Shown: positions 1-12,588 of the stretch, piece after piece
Position numbering within the stretch: position 1 is the first letter of the stretch
How the letters are laid out: each line of letters starts with the position of its first letter
DNA from: Paramarasmius palmivorus
Lineage: Eukaryota > Basidiomycota > Agaricomycetes > Agaricales > Marasmiaceae
Assembly: GCA_037176845.1 (NCBI GenBank)
Contig: JAYKXP010000122.1
Location: forward strand, 62,001 to 126,000
Length of the DNA stretch: 64,000 nt
Reading direction: 5' to 3'
Notes under the pieces: generated by a model
The model's input: only the letters and a program-made list of their open reading frames with translations
The model's database searches: none
Told to the model about the DNA's origin: nothing
Program-made: the position numbers and the translations under genes

Positions 1-249
1 CCAATGCAGTGAGTGCAATAATCATGCATCTTGTGGCGAGTATGCGCTACCAACTTGAAGGCATCATGGGGATGATTAAAAACCATAATAACGCACAGGT
101 GTTCTGGCTTTGAATAGATGAGGAAAGAGCAAGCTGCGCCTCGAATCTCGCTATACCGTTGACTCAGATATCCTCGGGTCAAGGGTAGAACGAAGAGAAA
201 ATACATGAACAAGAAGGGTGTGGTAAAATTTTCAAGTTACAAACCATTC

Positions 250-336
250 ACACCGTTGGTGAAATGGTTATCACGATGCTTGTCTTCCATCGCATGTATG
301 CGAGCAGGCTGCGCGGGTTCATTTCCCGAACGGTGT
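250..336 (+). other. tRNA-like element, copy 1
   Basis: The ends form a perfect 7-bp acceptor-like stem (ACACCGT with ACGGTGT). An A-box-like block (TGGTGAAATGG) and a B-box-like block (GGTTCATTTCC, off consensus) sit in tRNA positions. The T-stem pairs at 4 of 5 positions and the T-loop has lost the canonical TTCRA. I could not fold a good anticodon arm; a TCC triplet in CTTCCAT is in the right area, which would hint at a tRNA-Gly ancestry. A second, related element lies about 1.7 kb downstream. Best read as a decayed tRNA gene or tRNA-derived short element. Confidence 0.4.
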
Positions 337-1923
337 CATGAGTCTTGAGCCCGATTCTTTCCTGGTGTTTCTGTCATAGCTCGAAAGCGCGCTGCAAAAC
401 CGATATGTATTCAAATCGCAATCAAGCCTCGAAACATGAATATTAATATTAAACGCCCGTGCACATGGAACAGAAACCTTGAGCTATGTATTGCGGCTAA
501 CGTGGCACGGTCTTTCACTGGCTTTTGACTTAAGCTTGACCTTCTCTACTGGCGCTACTGAGAAACTGTAGGTTGTACAGCCTCTTCCTCTGTTCGTTTA
601 TCCACAGACTGAAGCCGACGCATGGGGGTTTCGGCGCGTGCCTAGGATGACGTCATGGAACCCTATGCCCTGGGATTCTCGTCGTTTCATTTTCTTTCTT
701 CAACCACGACCACGACTCCCAACCTTCGCTGACCTAGAGGTAAGCCTCTTTCGTCTTTTCATCCACGTGTGCCTCATGAGATGACTTTCTAGGACACACT
801 ACAACGACGCCTGTCCTGATGGTTCGACGATCGCAGGTACGTATCCTTCGTTTTGGCGATGATTGGTTGCTTATCTTGATAAGCTCCAGCTTCCTTTTTT
901 CAACCACGAAGACACGGTGAACGTTCCTCGGTACAGGTACTTTTCTTGTATCCCTCTCGTTTGATTCGTTGGCTCATTGGTTGAATTAGGGCCTAGGCAT
1001 ATATGTCCTCTCCGTTCTAATGCCTCCAGTCGCCCAATGTTCAACCGTCACGCGTTTAAAGCCTCCCGTCATATGAGGAAAATGAACTTCAGTTGTCGCC
1101 AATCCATCCACACCCACGCCTGTACATCCCTTCCTCCTTCAACCATATCGTATCAAATATCGACACTTCCCCCATTCCCTTGGTATCGTTCGGTTGTCTT
1201 GCGGATTGTCAGCTAGTCACGTTACGGCTGTAGAAGTAGAATAAGAGGTGCTGGATCTGTTAGTACAGGGATTGGGTACGGAATGCTGCCGGATCATTGA
1301 CGACAACGGTGACGATGACACCGACCATATTCCAGGAAGACTCGAACATCGACACCCCTTCTTCACCCCACCCTTTCTCCCCGTTACACCCCATACTCCA
1401 CTCCTATGTTCTCGTCCCTTGAGCGAGCGGATGGTTTGCGGTGAAAGGAATCACACGTTTACCCCTCGCTTCACCTACTCTCCGCACACACATCTTCACT
1501 CTCTTCTCGCACTAGGTTTGCACGAGATGGCTATGGTATCAGATGTTTTGGTTGAGGGGGCGGAACTCAATGCACCCACCGCCCTATCGTTCCCAGAAAA
1601 GGTCACCCACGACCGGGCTTTTGGACTTTCGGGTATTACATACACCCCGGTTGAGAGGTCGGGAGCAGGCGAAAGAGGCTGTGTATTTGACTGTTGGGGT
1701 ACGTCTTCCTCTTTGACTATCAGAAGTTCGCAGTCTGATATACTCGGTACAGGATACCAACACATGTAGCTCTACACGCCGCTTTCTCCTCCCGACACCG
1801 TTCAGGCCCTCTTAGTCGTAGACGGAGAGACAGAGAGGCTACTCGATACCTTTATCGTTGATCGCAGGACCGAGTGTTCATATTTATGGGTTGGTGAATG
1901 TGTGGCGTGCGAGGATGAGTAAC
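337..1923. other. No assignable gene
   Basis: Pyrimidine-rich stretches and plausible splice signals (donors near 740 and 840) could belong to untranslated leader exons. A TGACGTCA palindrome lies at 648-655. Open frames at 977-1216 and 1248-1769 (+) are not recognisable. The segment around 1530-1690 looks most like coding sequence, but I cannot name it. Confidence 0.3.
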
Positions 1924-2019
1924 ACGCTGTTGGTGAAGTGGTTATCATGATTACCTTCCATCGAGAATATCGGCAAAGAGTTTCGAGCAAGCGGCTCGGG
2001 TTCGATTCCCGAACGGTGT
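1924..2019 (+). other. tRNA-like element, copy 2
   Basis: Related to the element at 250-336. The acceptor-like stem (ACGCTGT with ACGGTGT) pairs with two wobbles. The T-stem TCGGG/CCCGA is perfect around a canonical TTCGATT loop, giving a consensus B-box. The A-box-like block is TGGTGAAGTGG. The central part is 9 nt longer than in copy 1 and no clean anticodon stem forms. A run of five T at about 2040 could end Pol III transcription. Possible intron-bearing or decayed tRNA gene. Confidence 0.45.
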
Positions 2020-5018
2020 ATGCGTCGACTACTTCACGTATTTTTAATATCGTCACCTCCATTAATGGACGTTTTCCATTCGCGATTCCCTTTTTCCCGT
2101 CCGCAGCAGCTTCTGTCGCATACACCACACGTCCTCCTTTTTGGTGTACAAACCGCCGGCTTGTTCGGATGGTTGTGATACGTATAGATCACAGCCACAG
2201 TCGGAAGACATTTGTGGCTCTGCTAAATTATCCATTTGACAACTATCTTTCTCTTTTGGAAGACATATGCAAGTAGCTGATTCCTCGGAGATTGGCAGAA
2301 ACATGATCGTTATCATATCGCACACAAGTGTTTGTGGATCTCATTAAATTATTGGAGACCTCATGTACCTGGGAGGTATGTCACGAGCTTCTTTCTATCC
2401 CGCTGTGAGTCGTACTTTCGATGGTTCCTGATAATATCTCCACAGCTTCACTCAAATCCTTTCCGAGGTTCTAATATTAATCCTGTGTTGTAGGGGTACT
2501 TCATTTCGGGGATTGGATGGTGTAGAGGACTCGGTCCTACGTACTCATGCTGTTGAGGTACAGTATTTGATTTCAAGCCTATGTCGGAGCTCTTCCGTAG
2601 AGTCCTGGAGGATGTTCTCCCGAAAGGTGTGAAGTCGGTTCTCTTGGGTCGGAGCATATTGGTATTCCAGCGTCTACACCGATTCGTCATGGTGCCTTAA
2701 GTGACATTACGGTGGTTGGAACCTTTGCTTTGTTGCCAGATTGTTTGCGTTTTCTTCCCCAGTGTATCCTGATTATAGGCCTTCTAGGCTTCGATTCTGC
2801 TCGTCGATACTATCATTGGTATGAATAGCAATCCTTTTGGTATTACTTCCGAGTCTGTGTTTTAGGAACCCTTTACGTCTCTCGGGATGGCGCAGAGTTC
2901 GGGATCCCTCGTGGTTCCGGGTGTGCGCCCAGGGTGCATGACATTCCTGGTCCGGATCGTTCGTGGAGTATAAAAGCAAGGTGTGTGTTCACCGTACTTC
3001 ACTTTTCATTGGTATGAAGACTTCAATCTACATCGGCTCTGGTACGTACCAAAGCGCATAGTGTTGAATTGTTACTCATATAAATATAGCGACAGAGAAC
3101 TTGAAAGATACTCTCCGATATCGCTGGGACGACTTTTGGGTACGTGTTTTGTTCGCGTTCAAGCTGACTAGTGGCTGATGAGTTCGCGATACATAGCCGT
3201 CCGGCTTGGACGATGAACATGAGAGGGGATGGAGGTGGCGTGGAGGACAGAAGGTGCTCAATCGTAAGTGAAGATCGACGATATACACTCTGATGTCTGA
3301 TATTGATCTTGGGATAGAATGTGCCGAGTTGTGCAAATGGTTTGGTGGAAGGTTGGCGTGGGGCGTTTGATTTAATGAAGCTCAAAGCTGTGAGCTCTCG
3401 TCGTACCTTATGTTTCTGTTGATATCATAATCAGATTAATCACCTTGTTGAGTATGTTTCGTGTATGTCTACGGCGCTTTGTCCGTAGGGATCGAAATAC
3501 CCGAAGTCACCACTACAGTATCGCCTGTGGTGTCGAAGTCGAGTTCGTGATCTTATGCTCGTGTTGATCACTGCTTTCATTGTAAACCCACAGTATCGGC
3601 TAAGGCCTCAAGGTAGCGATATTGTGAGTTTCATCCGAGTCGTGATCGTTGGTGATTCCGTATAAGGATCCGATCTTATTATAAAGACAAGCCCCTTGAA
3701 CTCTACGGCGTTATCTACCAATATATTGACAAAACCATAGCTATCCTCGAAAACTGTGACTTGATACATGAGTGAATACTCTCGTTACAATGCGAATGGA
3801 TGATCTCCTGCATTCAAGACGCATACATCTGCTCTAACGTCCATTCCCAGAACTATAATAGTAGCACACTAGATGATATGATCATGAATGCAAAGTCGTG
3901 AGATACGATAACACGAATCTCAATTCCATGACCTAAGTAATCTGCACGCCGGCCACGGTCGTCTTTCTTTTGACCTTTGAATTGAGAATGTGGAGACTGC
4001 ACTGCCAGTGCGACTCGCACACGGGAAGCACCGAAACATACGCTCGACGCATAGGCGCACGAAAATCCTACATGTAAACCATATTGGATGTATCGCACGA
4101 TGATATAGCCCTTACATGGTTTATCCTTCGATAGGTTCGAGGGACGATGTTGAGCGGAAATATTGGTACTTTCCGTGTGTCGTTGAAGGTAGGGGGGTGG
4201 AGTACTGTGAAACAATATTGCTGAACCAATTCTAATTTGATACTGATATATCATTGTAACTGATATCGACGTATGAGACTCTCGGTGATGTCCTGCCCGC
4301 TGATGAGGTGGCATGATGCACCAATTCTAATGTCTGGAAAGAAGGCAGTTCTGCCATTCAACCGCCGCCAGCGTAACACCAACGACTCAGAAGAATGAGG
4401 GGATTGTATGGACCTCAGGGGAATTCGCATGAATGAATGTCGGTGGATTATTAACTAAACGCTGTGTACCCCCTATGATATTACTGAGAGGTTGGGGACG
4501 CTCGGTTTACTCAGGGCTTCGGCCACATGAAAGGTAATTATCGTTTTAGACTTGGAAGCTCGGAACTTTCGTTATTGCGAGCCCTTATAGTACTGGAGAG
4601 GCCGATTGAATCGTTGGAACGTGCGCTTCTTGGACCACATCACCACGAGGTGAACCACATGCTCCTAAGCCTATAACTACTTTGGGATGGTATTACAGGC
4701 GCGCGCTCAAGTACAGCTTGTACCTTCTGCGGTGTATGTGTAAGCGCCTTACTAGGCGCTTGTGCCGGCAGAGAATTCAGTTTTGCCACATATGTTTGTA
4801 TTACTTCTCAGGAATATCAACCTATTCTGTGCGTGAGATGCATACCTGTCAGACTTTCATGACAGGTAATCTGGAAGGTTCTCTGGTTACGGCTGTACGG
4901 GAGCGGTGTGGTAGGTCTTCCCCTTGTTATTAAGTGGGACAGCTGCATAATCATCTAAACCCCTCCCAACCCAAGGAACCCGCAACAACAAACCAACCGA
5001 AAACGCTCTACTCGTTCA
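2020..5018. other. Gene-poor stretch with short unassigned frames
   Basis: Only short open frames are present (for example 2448-2690 minus, 3023-3385 minus, 3853-4314 minus, 4682-4933 plus). None has a recognisable motif or a convincing spliced extension. I see no repeat or RNA gene here. Confidence 0.3.
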
Positions 5019-7648
5019 ATGGCACCTTCAGGAATTTCCAGAGGCAAGTCGACGCCTCAGACGCGAACCCAAGTGCGTCATTACTGATCTGTAAAGTCAT
5101 CGTCACCTATTATCCTTGACTACCAGACGTCCGAGCGCCCTGGGACGTCTATAGCGAGGCAAGCTTCACACAATGGCATGCTGACTGTGCCTTCACCAGG
5201 ACAAGACGATACGAACCAGAGGCACATCCAATCCTAACTCATCTGCGGAGACAACTAAATCCTCGACTACACGTCGTTCATACGCTCAAGTGGCCCAAAA
5301 GATGATGCGAACCCCAAGTATGACCAACGCGGCAGAGATTGTTCATCGTCAGCTCCATGCTAGTGTATGTTGTTTCACAGGGTCACATTGTCTTCATCGC
5401 TGAATACGCACATAGGGTTATTCAGCAGAACCCACTACAAGCAATTCGGAAAGATTTCCGGCGTTTCCACCTGCTTCTTCCAAGACCACTCATATTCAGA
5501 ATTCCGACAAACAGCCACCTCGTTCCACAGATCCCACCCCACATACGGAGTCAACGATAATAGAGATTCAAGATCCCGGCGTTGCTCAGAGAAGACAAAA
5601 AAATGAATTAGCTTTAGAATCGGTAACGGTGAAACGCGAGGTGACTTGGTTCCTCTGTTCAACATCATCGCGTTGTGCCTAATGATACCTGTAGCCTGGC
5701 ACTGGTTACGTCGATCTGGATACAGGGATAGAAGTGCACTGGAGAGAACGATACAGACCCGGATATGGAGTGGATATTTGTACATGCAAGACCACAAACA
5801 CTTCTGCTTTCCAAAATGATCTTCCCGACATAGACAACTCGCCTCGAAAGCCACGGCGAGTGGAAATAGTTCACTCACTCTTTGTCGTAGAGACAGGAGA
5901 AGCTTTCGCAGGTGGCATAGGACTCTCAGCTTCGTTGAGCACAACCGGTGTTACGGCTGGGCACATTCCGATGGAGACGAAAGCTCAATTGCTGTCTATG
6001 ACTTCCACATCAGCGTCTGCAAAAACGTTTATTGTTTATTGCAAAGCCATTGCGGAGTATAGCCCGGAATACTTCCCGAGAGGTGATATCCCGTGGAAGG
6101 AGGAGACACAAAATCAGTCCTACGATGATTTCAGGAGACACTATGGGGAGTATTACATTGCTGGGTGCAAGTACACTTCCAGCTGTGAGATTCTAATTTC
6201 GTGCCAGTACGTCGTTCCTTTTCGACTACTATATAGATAGTACTTAAGTAATGGTTCTTCTAGGATGCACGATGAAATTGATACCAAACAATTACAAGCT
6301 GAAGCCCGAGCCCAGCTTTGGTCGATTCTCATGGTCGACGGTGGCTATCAAAAAATGAATGCGCATACAATGAAGTCTACAACATTGGACTATGCTCTCA
6401 AGAAGAAAGGGTGCTCCAAACTAGAGCTTCACCCCGATGCGACCGAATCTATCCCGGCAATTCTCGAAACTCTACTCCAGAGTGCTCAAGGAGAGAAAGA
6501 AATAGCGTACCTTAATCACTATAGGTGAATAACGTCTCGACTCTCTATCTCTGAGCTAACAATTCAACAGTACACTCGACTCTACCATCCCGCGCACAAT
6601 AGAGAGAATTCATATTGATTTGTTCTATCAAATGAACAAGATCGACAAGGATTACAACATAATTCAAAGCTTTCTGAAGCATCCCGCCTCTTATAGATCC
6701 AACGCCGAACGTGCCGGGATAGTCAAAGCGGTCGAAGCGTATGAACAGTACAAGAAAGATCCAGCTCGCCCTCCCGTATTGGACCAATGGGGTATCTTAT
6801 CAAGGATAGAAGCCGATTTCGGGGCGCTGGTCAAGCTCAGATCAGATTGGGAAGCTGCGTACGAACTTATGCGGGACATGAAAACCGTGAACCTTGATGT
6901 TAGGTTCTTGCCTCCGAATGGTGCTAGCCAAGAGTGTCGGTGGGAATGCGGCAAATCCATGAACGAGATATTGGAAGCGAAAAGAGATGCCCGGGGGATT
7001 CAAGAAGTAACGTTTAGGTCGGGACAGAAAGCATGGTTGGCTACATGGAGCACTACCACCGAGACGCAGAGTCGGTTGAACTTGCAGAATCGAAAGCAGT
7101 TCATGGAATTTCGTACGCTAGAGAGGAAACCTCAACAATCCGTCATTGTACATTCAGCTTACAGTATGCACCCAGAGGCGAGTCGAGATAGCGGACTTCT
7201 GTACGAGTGGCATGGAGAGCCGGTGTATGTGTTGGGCTGGTCGCTATGGGTGGAAGGGCTACTCAGGGCATCAAGGCCCTCGATGATAATCGTTTTATAC
7301 TTTCAGACTATCTTAGCATTCAGTTGGATACCTGGAAGGCTGCTCGCTGGATGTGTCATGCGATATTTGTTCTCCAGCGCACTCACACTTTTCCGGATCT
7401 CGTTCGCCGTGGTGAGTTGTCCATATTGATTCAAGTTGAGTTCAATTATATTCGCTGACCATTGTTATGCTAGCTGCGGCGAAAAAAATGACCTAGAGAT
7501 TCCTATACTGGGCGGAATTAATGATATTAGATATTGCTTGTATTATATGATCATGATGGACGCCATCTCGTTCGGACATGGGTGTTCCTTTTTGAGGCAA
7601 CGTGAAGTTAGCCGCGACAATTCCCACTACAAGATCTATTTGTCCTAG
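5019..7648 (+). CDS. Unassigned multi-exon protein, weakly MACPF-like, copy A (frame-shifted)
   Basis: Paralogue of the gene at 8198-10530. I start it at the ATG at 5019, followed by a short Ser/Thr-rich exon; the first two or three exons are uncertain. A shared core begins near 5690 (RPGYGVDI) and includes YGEYYIAG near 6150, which recalls the central strand of MACPF/perforin-like domains. Later exons begin at 6265 and 6571, the latter coding a long helical stretch with many Lys/Glu. Introns of about 50-60 nt fit between them. Near 7255 the reading frame conserved with the paralogue shifts by one: the frame open from 6620 runs on with unrelated residues to 7429, while the conserved C-terminal segment continues in another frame (7262-7405). 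A last exon to 7648 is possible. So copy A makes an altered C-terminus or is a pseudogene, unless the indel is a sequencing error. The MACPF relation is inference; function is unknown. Confidence 0.5.
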
Positions 7649-8197
7649 TTAACCGGTGGACATATAATTCCCAAAGCTCTGCTCGCGTATAGGGTCTTTG
7701 CACTATGATGCGAGAACAATATTGCCTTTGCTGCGACCTGCCCGACCAGCTATCGTTGAGTACTTGGAATTTGTGTGATTGACAGAGGAGTCAGAAGTAT
7801 CAACGAGACGCTGTCTTGTTCTGGCTGAGTGTATGCGCGAATACGGATGCATCGACTCATAAGATCCCTTGAAGGAAAGGAGCCATACCTACGAATCTGG
7901 ACGTCTCCACGTCCTCCAATTCAGCATAACTCTTGAATGCTATATAACCACCACTTTCGGTGAAAAGAGCCAAGAAGTGCGTAGAGCGGCTTACTCTACG
8001 CAGTACTTACTCCATAATATATATGCACTGACACATGCTTTAAGTACACCTAGATATTCTGAGCTTAAAGCATGCCAAAAATCATGCTATTTTCACGGAA
8101 AACGATTACAGAACGAGAATATCTAATTCACCTCTACTTTCTACTAGAATAAATTTGCATGCCTTTGTTCATAAACCTCATCGAAGGACACATTAAG
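7649..8197. other. Convergent intergenic spacer with hairpins
   Basis: The spacer separates the 3' ends of the two paralogous genes. It holds an 11-bp perfect inverted repeat (8034-8044 with 8064-8074, arm CATGCTTTAAG, 19-nt loop) and a 6-bp stem at 7981-7999. These may form transcript-end structures for either strand. No open frame here is credible. Confidence 0.4.
8034..8074. repeat. 11-bp inverted repeat (hairpin) between convergent genes
   Basis: CATGCTTTAAG at 8034-8044 is the exact reverse complement of 8064-8074. The position between two convergent stop codons suggests a 3'-end role, but this is inference. Confidence 0.5.
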
Positions 8198-10530
8198 CTA
8201 CCACCCATAGGAAAATGAGTGTCGCAACTCATCAAAGTGAGCAACTTGAAGATCCGGAAATTTATGAGAATGCTGGGGCACAAACATCACTTGACATGTC
8301 CACTGTGCGGCCTTCGAAGTGTCGAGCTGAATGCTAAGATAATTTGAGAGGATGCAGTTGTTCTCTCCGAGAACCCTAATATCAGATTCCTTGCATATGG
8401 TCCCCACTGACAAAGACCAACCCAGCACATATATTGGATCTCCCACCCATTCAAATGCAAGTTTCTCTTGGCTTCCCACGGGAATTGAAGATGTACGTGG
8501 CGCGCCAAAAGATGCTATTTTGGAACGCGAGTGTTCCTGGTTCCGACGAGTTCTAAACTCCATAAACTGCTTTCGACCGAGAAGCGAATCTGGAGCGCGA
8601 TTCCAGGGTGCTGTGCTATTGGCTGTCCACCGAACGCAAAGTGCCTTTTGCCCTGATCCAAACATTACTTCTCGAAATTCATTTCCCTGGCTGCTATCAC
8701 CGCCTCCAACCAGGTCGTGCTCTGATTTGCCGCATTCCCAACGGCTTGTTCGACTAGCTCCAGCGGGAGGGATGAATTTAACCTCGATTTTCATTTTCTT
8801 CACACTCCACATGAGGTGATATCGAGCTTCTAGGTCCGATTTGAGATCCATGAGCGTACGGAGATTGCTCTCTATCTCGTACGAGGCAGTGTACCGCTCA
8901 TTGATGGTAGAGGGGTGAGCTAGATTTTGTTGGTGTACTTCATGGACTTTTAGGGCATTTTCCATCTTCGCACGCTCGGCCTGTGATCGATGACAAGCAG
9001 GATGCCTCAGGAAATTCTGGAGGGTCTTGCAATGCATCTTGATCTCCTTTGATTTTTCAAATAGGCAAATATAGACATTTTCTATCTCCCGTGGGATGGT
9101 CGAGTCAAGAGTACTTCGAAATATGTATAAGTGAGAATGCCATGCAAAAGGGATGAGGAGGCCTCACCTATAATGATTAAGGTACGCAAACTCTTTTTCT
9201 CCCACCGCATCCTGCAGTAGATTTTCAAGAGCCGCCTTAATTGATATCACCGGGGTACCAGCCAATGCCAACTTGGAACATCCTTTCATTCGAATGAGCT
9301 GATCCAGTCTTGTGGATTTCTTCGCCTGTGCATTCGAATCAGCGTAGCTGAGCTCGCCCATAATGATGGAATATAGGTGGGCGCCAGCTTCTATTCGCAG
9401 TATATCATGGCTATCGATCTCCTCGTTCATTCTACATTCATAGTAGGTAAGCAATCCGGTATGCAATCCGGGGAAAATTAACGCACTGGCATAGGATGAA
9501 CACCTCACAGCTAGCACTCAGCTTGAATCCGGCAATATAGAAATCACCATACTGTCTCCGAAACTCTGGATAGGTGAGACCTTGCACTGATTCTCTCAGG
9601 CCGATCTCCGTTGGCAAATATTCGGGATCATAGTCTGCGATTGCCTTGAAGTGAACGAAAAACATCCTTCTAGATGCGGTGGAGGTTATCATCGAACGTA
9701 TCTGCATCTTCATCTCCATTGGAAGATAGCCAGCGGTAATTTCAGTGGTGCCGAACACGAGTTTGAGCCCTACACCATCCTGGAATTGATCTCCAGCTTC
9801 CACGAGAAATATTGAGTGAGACGATTCTACGCTCTTTGGCCTCTGTTTCGTGCTAGACGTGTGAAAGCTCGTCAGAGCGCAGGTTGCTGTCGAGTCTCCC
9901 GTGGAGATGTCCACTCCATATCCAGTCCTGTAGGTTTCTCTCCAAGGCAACGTCAATTCTCTCTTGAGCTCTACAAGATCGACGCTGGGCTATGGTAAAT
10001 TTTGATGAATAAACGCTGCACTGAACACTATATCTCAAAAACTGACCTTGTCCTGCAGCTTAGGAATTCCGGCAGCACCATGTCTATGCTTGCCCTGGGT
10101 TTCGGCGCCGTCGTGGAGAGGATCCACCACCGTTGGTTGCGCTGTCGGCTCTGTGCTATTGTGTAGAAGCGCATTGGGCATGTGGTCGCACGACATTGAA
10201 ACAGCAGGCAGACATATCAACGGTTTGCCTCGACTGTGTAATGATCCCTACGGATTATATGAGTATACGGTGATCGTATAAAAAGAAGTCACTGACAAGT
10301 GGAGGTGGCCCAGGTTCTTGTTCCACTGCTCTACCCATCGGTAGACTCTCAGTCATCCTCGCTCGTGCGATATCAGCATATGTAGGATGTTTTGAGGTCC
10401 GAGTTGAATTGTCGGCGACACCATCATGATGTTTTGGACGGTGTGGCAGGTTTGTAGAGAACGTCTGGGTTATGGTTGTCTTCTGCACCCCATTCTTGAC
10501 ACCTTCCGCCGGCCATTTGGAGCTGTCCAT
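8198..10530 (-). CDS. Unassigned multi-exon protein, weakly MACPF-like, copy B
   Basis: Inverted paralogue of the gene at 5019-7648 and apparently intact. The first exon begins at the ATG at 10530 and is polar (Pro/Thr/His-rich). The second exon is at about 10050-10220, the third at about 9440-9995 (TGYGVDI, VESSHSIF, then YGDFYIAGF near 9540). Further exons lie at about 9164-9430 and 8198-9037, ending in a TAG at 8198. The YGDFYIAG block resembles the core strand motif of MACPF-like proteins in fungi. The last exon is rich in Lys/Glu helices, then has a conserved block around VLGWSL. No signal peptide or membrane segment is obvious. Splice sites between exons 2 and 3 are supported because the same join (…VDL…W RE) works in copy A. 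A pore-forming or lipid-binding role is only a guess from the weak motif. Confidence 0.6.
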
Positions 10531-12484
10531 GCGAACGGGTTCCTTATTTTTCAATATCAATGAGTTTGTTTATTGCCCTAGGGATAGATATGCTGCACAT
10601 ACCTGACTTGGCATCTGGATATATGATATCCGGAGGGACGACCTTTGATAGTGACTTGAGTTTTCCGAAGATTGATTTCTTTTGGGATGAGGAACAAGCA
10701 CATTTCAACGACCCCGCATTTATAAGTGTTATACTCGAAATAACTACACGCACAGCCCGAAAGCTCCATGTTCCCGAGGCCGATCAAAAAGTCCCCAGTT
10801 GTGATCTTGACGAGCATAGAGTTTACAACTGATTCCTGTTGAAGTCTTTACCAGAACCAGGAAGTTAGAGGCGCTCAAGTTACGTACAAAACCAGGCTTC
10901 TCGGGCGTTGATATCTTTGATGAGTTTCAAAGCAACTTGGTTCTTCCTGGACATTGATTAACATACAACCGAGCGTCGTTATCAGACTTGCAAAGATAGA
11001 TTCATAGGAATATATGCAGCGAAGTCTCGTCTGTCCCATACGAGTAAGCTCAACAGATACCAGCCAACGGGATTCCCAAAAATTAGGTTAACAGCGCGCA
11101 ACGGTTATTTTAATTGCTGTTGTGGTGACAGAGGCCCGTGATCTCCGTGAGTGGCGGGACTTCAGGTAGCCGATAGCAAGGGGGAAAGCGGTCCGGCTGG
11201 TGACCACAACATATAGCTGTGTGATGTACTGCATACTGCCTTGGTCCTTCCATGTAGCACCCCATTGTTGGTCATCAGAACAAAATGGTGTGAATACTCA
11301 CGTAAATCTAAAAGCGAATTCTCTATCTAACAGCTACCCAAGTTGTGCACCAGTTACGCCAGCCAGAAGGAATCCCATAAATTGGTCAACATCGTGCATA
11401 CGTCGATGGCGAGTTGTAGTTATGCTAATTCCTGTTGTCTGGAGTGGCAATATCATAACATCCTAATCCAGGGCAGGCCCGTGACCACTAGGGATAGCAA
11501 TGGGGTGAATGATCTATCAGATGGGTGCAATAGTGCGCAGGTAGAAGTGGATCTTCGAAGAACCTCGACTGCCGGCCCTTAGCCTACCGATGTGATTCCG
11601 TAGTCCAATCGGCGAAGTCCGAGAACGAAAAGGAACAGTGTAACGCGTCTGCGTCAACTTCACCACACACGGCTGCGTATGACCTGTGTTTATTCGAGTA
11701 AACGAAGAGAGAGCTACAACGAGCTAAGCCGACGCGGGCGACATGGTGGTAAAGAAGTAACAAACGAGTAAGGTACGTAATGTATGTAATGAAAAAAGAT
11801 ATCCCTGATATGAGCGCTAGTACGGGCGCCTTACAAACAGTCTGTTCGATTGGATTTCCGTGGTTTTAATCAGCTGGATAACATATGCATTTTGATACCA
11901 TCGAGGAGCTCGGCTGAAAGACGCCGATGAAGAAAAAATCTGTATAGGAAGGGTATAAAATTGGATGTAGACGGGCGAGCGTAAACCCCATAGTCCGAGT
12001 TGATTTGGCCCGGGCAGCTCGGAGCTGAGCAGTTTGTGTGTAGTAGGTTGACTGGGTAGGACTGATACTATGTCTCAATGAGGGTCCCTTAACGGATTGA
12101 AACAGTCCAGGAAGAGGCTCTTGATGATGGTAACCTTGAAGGAGGCGATTCTCTGATCACGTGGAGACAACACGGTTCGTAACTCGGATGTGTGACAGGT
12201 GAGCGTGACAGTTATAACTCTTTCCTGCTTTTTGACCACCATTTTGCACTATCCCTGCCTCGAGATTGACTGTGTGCAATAGACTTGAAGACTATGGGAC
12301 TGCGTTCAAGCTTTCTCTGGGTGCTTTCTTGGTGAAATTTTATCCTCTTCCACTACTTAGATTGAGCTGACCAAGGGCTGACCTTAGCCAATCATCGATG
12401 GTGATATCCTCCGAGCTCAGCATTGATCGACCCCCCTCTTTTTCCTAGAATGCCCCACTTGTGACTCTCATCGTCCCGCACTTT
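10531..12484. other. Gene-poor stretch
   Basis: Short frames at 10560-10832 (+) and 10578-10817 (-) overlap each other and neither is recognised. Between 11050 and 11530 two short stretches resemble each other loosely, consistent with an old decayed duplication. No RNA gene or clear element was seen. Confidence 0.25.
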
Positions 12485-12570
12485 GGTCAGCAGATGCACC
12501 GTTGCACGCTGTTCCATCAGATGATCCGCGTACCTCCGTGATCAACGACGCTTAAAACCCTGCAGCCTCC
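12485..12570 (+). promoter_or_regulatory. Promoter block of FAD oxidase 1
   Basis: GGTCAGCAGATGCACC begins at 12485 and is followed by a CCATCA-GATCCGCGTACCT stretch and a TTAAAACCC TATA-like box near 12552. The same order of blocks occurs upstream of the two sister genes at 15307 and 18005, at a similar distance from the start codon. Conservation beyond the coding exons suggests function or recent duplication. Confidence 0.5.
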
Positions 12571-12588
12571 CATTAAGCAGAACACGCC

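Noticed and set aside
1248..1769. Possible secreted hydrolase exon (FGLSGITYTP segment)
   Set aside because: The resemblance rests on a few residues and no flanking exons could be built.
8352..8819. 155-codon plus-strand frame
   Set aside because: Shadow of the last large exon of copy B on the minus strand, which is conserved with copy A.
11050..11580. Retrotransposon remnant
   Set aside because: Loose internal similarity only; no LTR, polymerase or integrase motif.
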